From an uncultured Paracoccaceae bacterium (lineage in GTDB: Bacteria; Pseudomonadota; Alphaproteobacteria; Rhodobacterales; Rhodobacteraceae), in contig CALKOT010000006.1 of assembly GCA_938092015.1 (NCBI GenBank), positions 27,428 to 91,427 of the forward strand: a stretch of 64,000 nucleotides of DNA. The letters run 5' to 3'. Shown in pieces: positions 57,407 to 64,000 of this stretch. The notes below the pieces were generated by a model. That model searched no databases. It worked only from the letters and a program-made list of their open reading frames with translations, and was not told where the DNA came from. Position numbers and translations under genes: made by a program. Position 1 is the stretch's first letter, and each line of letters opens with the position of its first letter.

Positions 57407-58981
57407 TTAAGCCGCTTCGTCATCCGATCCATCAACTGCTTCTTCGACATCCGCAGATTTCCTTTTAGGCGCCTTCAGCTCTGGCAGCGGGATGTTCAGG
57501 AAGGCCGGTACATGGTCACCCAGACCAAGAACTGGCGGGCCCAGGTCGTCACGGCGACGTCCACGGCCACCACGTCCACGATTGCGGTTTTCATTTGAAT
57601 TGTTCTGTTGCCGAGGCGCTTCAGGTTGAGGTTTGGACTGCGGCTGCGGTTGTGGCTGCGCTTGAACCTCTGCCTTCGGCGTCGGCGCGGCTTCCACGAC
57701 TTCAGCCGTAGGTGCTGTTTCCTGCGTTTCAGCAGGTTTTTCGTTCCGACGGCGTGAGTTGCGACGAGGCTTGTCAGAATTTTCATCATCGCGGCGCGGA
57801 CGGCGGGCGCGCTGTTCGCGAATAGCGCCTTCCGGCGGATCGATCCGTTCGATCTTGGTCTCAATCAGCTCTTCAATCTTTTCGAGGTATTTTTCCTCGT
57901 AAGGCAGGCACAGCGTCAGACTATCGCCCGTGCGCCCTGCGCGGCCAGTCCGACCGATGCGGTGCACATAATCCTCAGAATGGATCGGCACATCAAAGTT
58001 GATGACGTGGCTGACATTTGGAATATCGAGGCCACGGGCCGCAACGTCAGATGCGCAGAGGATTTTTATGTCGCCCGATCTGAACCCATCCAGTGTGCGC
58101 ATCCTAACCTTTTGGTCCAGATCGCCGTGGATGGCGGCGGCATTATAGCCGTGTTTGGTTAAGCTTTTGGCCACGATGTCGACGTTGGATTTACGGTTGC
58201 AGAAGATGATGGCGTTGGTCAGCTTTTCAGCCGCCGCTTCTGCATCGATCAGACCACGCAAGACATCGCGCTTTTCTTTGTCTGATCCCTCTTTCGACGC
58301 TGCTTTCCAGGACACGACCTTTTGCGTGATTGTGTCAGAGGCCGTTGATTGGCGCGCCACCTCAACCCGTGTCGGGTTGTGCAGGAATTCCTGTGTCAGG
58401 CGCGTAATCTCTGGCGGCATTGTGGCGGAGAAGAACAGTGTCTGGCGCGTGAAAGGCGTCAGTTTGAAGATACGCTCAATATCGGGGATGAAGCCCATGT
58501 CAAGCATCCGGTCAGCCTCATCCACCACCATGATCTCAATGCCGGTAAGCATCAGCTTGCCGCGTTCGAAATGGTCGATCAGGCGACCCGGCGTTGCGAT
58601 CAAGACATCTACGCCCCGGTCGATCAGCTTGTCCTGATCCTTAAAGCTGACGCCGCCAATCAACAGAGCCATAGTCAGTTTGTGATACTTGCCATAAATC
58701 TCAAAGTTCTCAGCAACCTGCGCGGCCAGTTCCCGTGTTGGGCAAAGAACCAATGAACGCGGCATGCGCGCCCGCGCGCGGCCTTGTGCGAGGATAGAGA
58801 TCATTGGCAGGGTGAAGGCCGCGGTTTTGCCAGTGCCTGTCTGCGCAATTCCCAGAACATCTTTGGCCATCAACGCGTGCGGGATGGCCTGTTCCTGAAT
58901 GGGGGTAGGGGTGTCGTAGCCAGCTTCGATGATGGCGTCGAGGACCTTGGGATCAAGGTTCAGGTCGATGAATTTAGTCAT
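57407..58981 (-). CDS. DEAD-box RNA helicase, RhlE-like
   Basis: A 524-residue helicase. The Q motif (PTPIQEQAIPHAL), motif I (AQTGTGKTAAF), motif II (VVDEADRML), motif III (SAT) and motif VI (HRIGRTGRAG) are all intact in residues 20-345. The C-terminal 150 residues are disordered: first a basic Arg-rich part, then a Gln/Pro repeat (QAQPQPQPQSKPQPE), then an RGRGGRGRR stretch that likely binds RNA. It probably remodels RNA with the degradosome or ribosomes; RNase J next door is converging, not co-transcribed. Confidence 0.92.
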   Translation of the reverse strand: MTKFIDLNLDPKVLDAIIEAGYDTPTPIQEQAIPHALMAKDVLGIAQTGTGKTAAFTLPMISILAQGRARARMPRSLVLCPTRELAAQVAENFEIYGKYHKLTMALLIGGVSFKDQDKLIDRGVDVLIATPGRLIDHFERGKLMLTGIEIMVVDEADRMLDMGFIPDIERIFKLTPFTRQTLFFSATMPPEITRLTQEFLHNPTRVEVARQSTASDTITQKVVSWKAASKEGSDKEKRDVLRGLIDAEAAAEKLTNAIIFCNRKSNVDIVAKSLTKHGYNAAAIHGDLDQKVRMRTLDGFRSGDIKILCASDVAARGLDIPNVSHVINFDVPIHSEDYVHRIGRTGRAGRTGDSLTLCLPYEEKYLEKIEELIETKIERIDPPEGAIREQRARRPRRDDENSDKPRRNSRRRNEKPAETQETAPTAEVVEAAPTPKAEVQAQPQPQPQSKPQPEAPRQQNNSNENRNRGRGGRGRRRDDLGPPVLGLGDHVPAFLNIPLPELKAPKRKSADVEEAVDGSDDEAA

Positions 58982-59200
58982 GGATCTCCGCTTTTGGATA
59001 AGTGCGGCTTCAGTACTGCCGCATTGTCCAAAGCGGCCCGGCGCGCCCGTATCGGCGGCACCTCATTTTGTGCAGCGGAAAATAACCTCAAAGGCTGAAA
59101 AGTCAATGTGCGCTATTGTTTGTGCGAATCTAGGCAATCAGGCGCTGCTAGCCGCGGGTCACAAACCCAGTAGATCAGTCCAGCATTCGCTGCCCATGCG

Positions 59201-60162
59201 CTACACCGTGACGATAGCGCTTTTTTGAAGCCATTTTTCATAGTAGGCGCCAAGGTTACTGTTTATCTGAGCGACCCATTTAGCGACAACGCTTGGCGCT
59301 GTATGGGCGAAAGCGCGATCTTGGCAGCGTTCGCGCATCTGGCGGTAGATGCCGGGATTGGCCAGCAGGTGATCTACGGCGTTCAACGCGTCCTCAGGTT
59401 TGCGGACGACCAGAAAATCGAGTTCGTCTTCTTGCAATTCAAAAAAGGCAGGTTCCGGTCCCAGTAAGGCGGGTGCACCGGCGATCCAGGAATTTACCAA
59501 TTTGCTTGCGGGTTTTCCTGCAGCGTTCGTCAGCGTCATGTTTCGAATGCTCAGCGTGAGATCAACTTCGGAATAGTCAGAGTAGAATGGATAAGCCCCT
59601 TTGTGGTCGTTCACGTTCCAGCTTAATTCAATTCCTCGTTCGCGTAGCGCATCGCAAAAGGCGGGTGAACGAAAGTTCTCCTCCAGATTTTTCGGTACGC
59701 CCCGATAGCCAATCACGCGGATCATGTCCCCACGTGCAGGATCGCGGGGGGCAATCCTGGTTGGGGCCAAATTTTTGCGAAACCTGCGTTCGGTTTCGCC
59801 GCACGGGTTAGGTTCTGCTCAAGGCTGTAGTGCGCAATTTTGGAATGCTGAGTGTCGCCGCGAAGAGCGGCGGTGAAGGCAAGCGGATTGTAATTGCGGA
59901 TGCCATAAGAACGCGTGTCAACAAAGTTGATCGTCCCTACTATGGGGTTCTTGGAAACAGTGAATGGTACGCCTGCTTTGGCGAAGTGAAAGACGGTGTA
60001 TTGAATCCAGGCTTCGAAGGAACCGATGGGCCTTTCAGCAAGGTCAGATTCGGTCAGGTCCAGCGTTCGCCCTTCAGCAATCTCCGGCCAAAACGTACTA
60101 TTCGCTGACGCGAAGTTAATTGGGTGTCGAAGCGAGACCAAGTTGTCCGACGTGGACGTCAT
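59201..60162 (-). pseudogene. Glycosyltransferase-like gene split by a frameshift
   Basis: The N-terminal part (ends at 59722 in its own frame) and the C-terminal part (59201-59770) overlap in different frames. A run of six C on the minus strand (plus-strand G-run at 59746-59751) would join them as GLPPRDPARGDMIRVIGYRG if it had one more base. The joined protein is about 320 residues; its C-terminal PASKLVNSWIAGAPALLGPEPAFFELQ fits GT-B-type glycosyltransferases of marine bacteria. The ATG at 60162 lies one base after the prfC stop. The break may be real or a homopolymer error. Confidence 0.65.
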
Positions 60163-60163
60163 G

Positions 60164-61768
60164 TTAGAGCTCAATTTCCTTGACCGACAACAGTTTCACC
60201 TCTGGATAATCCCTTTCAGCTCGATCAATGTCGAATCGAATGCGGGTCATGAAAACTGGGTCGCCGTCATGATCGCGCGCCATCTGTCCGCGGTGATCTT
60301 TGATGAAAGCTTCAACGAGTTCGTTGCTGCCTGTAATCCAACGGGCTGACGTATATTGTGTTGGCTCAAATCTTACAGGTAGATCATATTCGGCTTCAAT
60401 CCGGCTCGCGAGCACCTCGAACTGCAACGCGCCAACCACGCCCATCACCCAGCCAGAGCCGATCTCGGGTTTGAACAGCTTGGCGGCGCCTTCCTCAGCA
60501 AACTGGGTGAGCGCTTTATCCAGGTGTTTTGCTTTCATCGGGTCGGCGGCGCGAACGGATTGCAGCAGTTCTGGCGCAAATGAAGGTATCCCTGTGAAAC
60601 GCAGATCCTCACCTTCCGTAAGCGCATCCCCGATCCTCAGCTGCCCATGGTTCGGAACGCCGATGATATCTCCGGCCCAGGCGTCATCAGCGATCTCGCG
60701 GTCATTCGCCAGGAAGAGAACCGGGTTCGAAATCGCCATTTGCTTGCCGGAACGAACATGTTTCAGCTTTGCACCGCGCTTGAAATGCCCAGAACAGAGC
60801 CTGACGAAAGCGACGCGATCACGGTGCTTGGGGTCCATATTAGCCTGCACTTTGAAAACAAAGCCTGACACTTTTTTCTCGTCAGCCGAAACTTGCCGAG
60901 ACCCAGCCATCCGAGGCTGCGGGGCTGGGGCGTAGTTTCCCAACCCCTGCAGCAGTTCCTTTACCCCGAACGAATTGATGGCCGAGCCAAACCAGATCGG
61001 CGACATCGTTCCATCGAGAAACGCTTGATGATCGAAGGTTGGCAGCAGTTCTCGCGCCATTTCAATCTCTTCCCGGAACTGCTCCAGCAAATTTGCCGGA
61101 ACATGGTCAGCCAGCTTAGGGTCTTCAAGGCCGCTGATCTGGATCGATTCCCCTTTAACGTTCCGCTCAGCCCGATCCATCAGCTCAAGCCGGTCATTGG
61201 CCAGGTCATAGGCGCCAACGAAGTCGCGCCCCATTCCAATGGGCCATGACGCCGGTGCGACGTCCAACGCCAGATTTTCCTGAATCTCGTCGATGATCTC
61301 AAAAGGATCGCGGCTTTCGCGGTCCATCTTGTTGCAGAATGTCAGGATTGGCATGTCGCGCAGGCGACAGACCTCAAACAGCTTCCTTGTCTGGCTCTCC
61401 ACCCCTTTCGCGCCGTCGATGACCATGACAGCGGCGTCGACGGCTGTCAGCGTCCGGTAGGTGTCCTCGGAAAAGTCGCTGTGACCTGGTGTGTCGACGA
61501 GGTTCAGCCAGAACCTGTCGAACTCAAATGACATGGCGGAAGCGGAGACCGAAATCCCGCGTTCCTGCTCCATCTTCATGAAGTCAGACCGCGTCCGCCG
61601 CGCCTCACCTTTCGCCCTCACCTGACCGGCCATGTTGATGGCGCCACCATGAAGCAGCAGCTTCTCGGTCAGTGTCGTCTTGCCTGCGTCGGGATGCGAG
61701 ATGATCGCGAACGTCCGGCGGCGGGCAATTTCGGGCGGCAGGGGCGGTTGGTTAGTCTGGTCCAGCAT
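60164..61768 (-). CDS. prfC: Peptide chain release factor 3
   Basis: A 534-residue translational GTPase. The G1 loop is SHPDAGKTTLTEKLLLHGGAIN (residues about 20-41), G3 is DTPGHSDFSEDTYRTL, and G4 is NKMDRESRDP. Length and C-terminal blocks (PVRFEPTQYTSARW) fit RF3, which recycles RF1/RF2. The start ATG 61768 (LDQTNQPPLPPEIARRRTFAI) agrees with the family; an upstream extension to 62161 overlaps the divergent gene. It is followed by the split glycosyltransferase gene. Confidence 0.95.
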   Translation of the reverse strand: MLDQTNQPPLPPEIARRRTFAIISHPDAGKTTLTEKLLLHGGAINMAGQVRAKGEARRTRSDFMKMEQERGISVSASAMSFEFDRFWLNLVDTPGHSDFSEDTYRTLTAVDAAVMVIDGAKGVESQTRKLFEVCRLRDMPILTFCNKMDRESRDPFEIIDEIQENLALDVAPASWPIGMGRDFVGAYDLANDRLELMDRAERNVKGESIQISGLEDPKLADHVPANLLEQFREEIEMARELLPTFDHQAFLDGTMSPIWFGSAINSFGVKELLQGLGNYAPAPQPRMAGSRQVSADEKKVSGFVFKVQANMDPKHRDRVAFVRLCSGHFKRGAKLKHVRSGKQMAISNPVLFLANDREIADDAWAGDIIGVPNHGQLRIGDALTEGEDLRFTGIPSFAPELLQSVRAADPMKAKHLDKALTQFAEEGAAKLFKPEIGSGWVMGVVGALQFEVLASRIEAEYDLPVRFEPTQYTSARWITGSNELVEAFIKDHRGQMARDHDGDPVFMTRIRFDIDRAERDYPEVKLLSVKEIEL

Positions 61769-61852
61769 GTGGCGGGGTATAGCCGGGGTCGGGACGCGAG
61801 GGTAGGGGGAATTGCGCTTTCCTTTCGCGCCGTTTCGCAGTGAAGTGGCGAA

Positions 61853-62263
61853 ATGATCCGAACCTTCGCCGTCCTCTCCGCAATCCTTGCCGCAAGCCCA
61901 GCGTTGGCCGATTGCACAGGCCTGCTGAAACGCGACGCTGCGGCTGCCGCCAGCTTGTTTGCTCCTGATACAGCGATTTGCCAGACAGCGCAGCAGACTA
62001 CTGGTGAGGCGTTGTTTTGCTATTCCGAACATCCGTTTCGCAGTGAAACGGCCTTGATACGAGCGGAGCAGTTGGAAACGGAGCTTTCCGCCTGTTTCGC
62101 CGCTGTGCCAACGATCGCCGACGTGACGGTGAACCATCCCGACAGCTACGATGTGCGACATTTCAATGTGCAGGGCGCCAGGATATCCCTGTCGGTCAAA
62201 GACAAGGGCGCGCTTGGGAAGACACTGATCTTTCTGCGAATAGTGGAGGCTGAGGGGAATTAA
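61853..62263 (+). CDS. Small exported protein upstream of P450
   Basis: A 136-residue protein with a signal peptide (residues 1-19, ending ASPALA-DC). The mature domain has four cysteines (residues about 21, 43, 56 and 80) and is otherwise unremarkable, so disulfides in the periplasm are likely. I do not recognise the family. Its TAA stop overlaps the P450 ATG by one base (TAATG), which suggests coupled translation, though the two functions have no obvious tie. Confidence 0.75.
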   Translation: MIRTFAVLSAILAASPALADCTGLLKRDAAAAASLFAPDTAICQTAQQTTGEALFCYSEHPFRSETALIRAEQLETELSACFAAVPTIADVTVNHPDSYDVRHFNVQGARISLSVKDKGALGKTLIFLRIVEAEGN

Positions 62264-63474
62264 TGCTGGACGATATCGCCGATTTCGACCTGAACGCCAT
62301 CGATCATGACTTCATCGACAACCCGTTCCCGACCCTCTACCGGTTACGCCGTGAAAGCCCGGTGCATTACAACGCCGATGGCTCGGTCTATCTCACCCGA
62401 CACGCGGACTGTCTGAAGGTCTATCAAAGCCGCGACATGCTGTCGGACAAGACGGATGAATACGGTAAGAAGTTCGGGAAATGCCCCCTCCACACCCATC
62501 ACACGACCAGCCTGATCTTCAACGATCCGCCCTATCACACAGCGGTGCGGCGGCTGATATCCTCTGCCTTCACGCCCCGAAAACTGGCGGAGATGGAGCC
62601 TCTGATCGCTGAGATCGTCGATCGCCTGCTGGATGATGTTGAGGACTTGGGCGAGCTTGATCTGATCGACGACTTCGCCAAGGTGCTGCCGACCGAGATC
62701 ATCTCTTTCATGCTGGGGATCCCTGAGGAGTATCGGTCAAAGCTGCGGGGCTTTTCGCTCGCCATCCTTGGCGCGCTGGACCCTGTGGTGCCCGTTGATC
62801 GATTGACAGTGGGGAATGCGGCCGTGACGGAGTTCTCTGAGATCCTGAACGATCTGATCAACCACCGCCGCGCCAACCCCGACGATGCAGGGCAGGGGGA
62901 GGTGCTGGATAGCCTGATCTTTGGGGAGCATGACGGCCGGACCCTGACCCAGGAAGAGCTGATCCAGAACTGCATTTTCCTGCTGAATGCGGGTCACGAG
63001 ACGACAACCAGCATGGTGGGGAACTCGGTTGGCATCCTTCTGGATAATCCCGACCAGCACCGGTTGTTACGCAGTGAAACCGGCCTGATCAATACGGCGG
63101 TGGAGGAGTTTTTGCGGGTCCAGTCTCCTCTTCAAATCGGCAACCGGCTGGCGGGTGAAGACATCGAACTGCCGGGCGGAGAGGTGCTGGCGAAAGGCAC
63201 GTTCATCCACACCTCCATCGGCGGTGCGAACCGCGATCCGGCGGTGTTTGACTACCCGGATCGGGTGGATATCACGCGGCAAAAGAACCGCCATATCGCC
63301 TTCATCACTGGCATCCACGTTTGCCTTGGGGCGACGTTGGCTCGGATCGAAGGGCGGCTGGCGCTGGGGCGGTTGGTGAGCCGGTTTCCCAAGCTGGCGG
63401 CGAATGGTGAGCGAGAGGTTTTGGGGCTGGCCCGGTTCCGGGGTTACACTCGGTTTCCGGTCAGGGTGGTGTGA
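62263..63474 (+). CDS. Cytochrome P450
   Basis: A 403-residue soluble bacterial P450. The haem-binding Cys is C354 in FITGIHVCLG, the I-helix has NAGHETTTS at about 242-250, and the ExxR pair is in EEFLRVQSP. Redox partner genes (ferredoxin and reductase) are not in this window. Substrate is unknown; relatives hydroxylate fatty acids, terpenes or small aromatics. It ends just before inverted repeats at 63470. Confidence 0.93.
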   Translation: MLDDIADFDLNAIDHDFIDNPFPTLYRLRRESPVHYNADGSVYLTRHADCLKVYQSRDMLSDKTDEYGKKFGKCPLHTHHTTSLIFNDPPYHTAVRRLISSAFTPRKLAEMEPLIAEIVDRLLDDVEDLGELDLIDDFAKVLPTEIISFMLGIPEEYRSKLRGFSLAILGALDPVVPVDRLTVGNAAVTEFSEILNDLINHRRANPDDAGQGEVLDSLIFGEHDGRTLTQEELIQNCIFLLNAGHETTTSMVGNSVGILLDNPDQHRLLRSETGLINTAVEEFLRVQSPLQIGNRLAGEDIELPGGEVLAKGTFIHTSIGGANRDPAVFDYPDRVDITRQKNRHIAFITGIHVCLGATLARIEGRLALGRLVSRFPKLAANGEREVLGLARFRGYTRFPVRVV

Positions 63475-63502
63475 AACTTGATAGGGTTTCACACGTGAAA
63501 CC
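63466..63502. repeat. Overlapping inverted repeats, parS-like
   Basis: GTGTGAAAC at 63468-63476 and GTTTCACAC at 63486-63494 form one 9-bp inverted repeat over the P450 stop, and GGTTTCAC-AC-GTGAAACC forms a second. The second differs from the parS site (GTTTCACGTGAAAC) only by two extra central bases. A third GGTTTCACAC lies at about 63562. It may be a terminator or protein-binding site; there is no T-run. Confidence 0.5.
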
Positions 63503-63719
63503 TTAGCTATCTCGTTGATATCATTGGAAGCCGTGATTCTGTTAACCTTTTGAATTTAGGGGTTTCACACTTGTCCGAAGCTTCAGTGCCTTAGTGGATG
63601 TCGCCAAAAGGCGCCTACAGGACGTGCGACCAGCACGGCCCGCGTCCGCCCGCCCCCAAGCGGACGCATTTTGGCGTATCAACTCGTTACTTTTTCGGGA
63701 GACCTGGAACCGTAAACTG

Positions 63720-64000
63720 CCAAACAGAGCGGTAGCAAAGCGTCCCCCTCGGGCGGTCGCGGGCCTTAGTACTGGGCTGCTGAGCCGGTCAGCATTCTAC
63801 TACACGCCGACTAGGATCGACGTGGCGACACTGGAGCTGATGAAAGGGATCGATTGGGAGTTCACGAAATATCCGTTCTTTGGATCACGCCAGATTGCGG
63901 CCTATCTGCGCCGGGAGGACATCGTTGTGGGTCGCCATCGCGTCAGGCGGCTGATGGCGCGGATGGGACTAGAAGCAATCTACAAACGCCCCAGAACCAG
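63720..64000 (+). mobile_element. IS3-family transposase (OrfB type), 3' part outside window
   Basis: In one frame the end of the window reads GLLSRSAFYYTPTR, then YPFFGSRQIAAYLRREDIVVGRHRVRRLMARMGLEAIYKRPRT, which is the N-terminal HTH_21 region of IS3-family OrfB transposases. The DDE catalytic core would follow to the right. A clear start codon and left terminal repeat were not found; the frame stays open upstream to about 63710. The sequence between 63503 and 63720 holds no gene I can support, apart from one more GGTTTCACAC. Confidence 0.72.

Noticed and set aside
60300..61249. Long plus-strand frames opposite prfC
   Set aside because: They are shadows of the intact RF3 gene on the minus strand.
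63486..63501. A genuine parS site
   Set aside because: The palindrome has two extra central bases compared with GTTTCACGTGAAAC, and no parA/parB genes are near.
1..64000. CRISPR arrays, prophage or toxin-antitoxin systems
   Set aside because: No regularly spaced repeats, phage structural genes or typical small gene pairs were seen anywhere in the window.

Overview
The window looks like a chromosomal segment of a marine-type alphaproteobacterium of the Rhodobacterales. The grounds are the long NuoE with a C-terminal helix-hairpin domain, the extra genes set between nuo subunits, the tig-clpP-clpX-lon block, an LdtR-type MarR regulator, a DUF2125 protein, SdhE, RNase J next to coaX and birA after nuoN. 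This placement is inference from gene content; no 16S rRNA gene is present.

Layout. Positions 1-11184 hold a catabolic island for a methylated or quaternary amine. A leftward operon encodes a PotFGHI-type ABC transporter, a BetI-like TetR regulator and a TMADH/DMGDH-like FMN oxidoreductase that runs off the left edge. A rightward operon encodes a second FMN/Fe-S oxidoreductase, a Rieske oxygenase, an orphan 84-residue protein and a flavin amine oxidase. The divergent promoter region carries two matching operator-like boxes. Positions 11185-24000 are mixed accessory and house-keeping genes (DUF2125, ChaC, an ABM monooxygenase, CHM isomerase, an HpaI-type aldolase, an RsbW/STAS/FecR/OmpA group, a PuuB-like oxidase, an HTH regulator, a ROK kinase, SdhE). 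Positions 24252-32558 hold tRNA-Leu, tig, clpP, clpX, lon, tRNA-Val and tRNA-Asp. Three tandem sulfotransferase-like paralogues follow (32606-35911). A complete 14-gene nuo operon (36080-53922) is interrupted by five non-nuo genes and continues into birA, coaX and rnj. The right end has a DEAD-box helicase, a frameshifted glycosyltransferase, prfC, a small exported protein, a cytochrome P450 and the start of an IS3-type transposase cut by the window edge.

The most unusual overall feature is a scatter of decayed genes inside otherwise healthy DNA. Six genes (LysR, NAD(P)-binding protein, STAS, LdtR, DUF899, 2OG-Fe oxygenase) together contain nine in-frame stop codons (three TAA, five TAG, one TGA) and only one clear indel, with coding sequence continuing in the same frame after each stop. 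Other genes (a NuoE-like protein, a glycosyltransferase, perhaps an OmpA lipoprotein) carry frameshifts, one of them in a homopolymer. Other points worth a second look are a 16-bp perfect hairpin that buries the ribosome binding site of the DUF899 gene, a 132-bp MITE-like segment, and the accessory genes of the nuo operon. I found no CRISPR array, prophage or clearly new multi-gene system; the best candidates for undescribed biology are the amine island with its 84-residue protein and the nuo-embedded genes.
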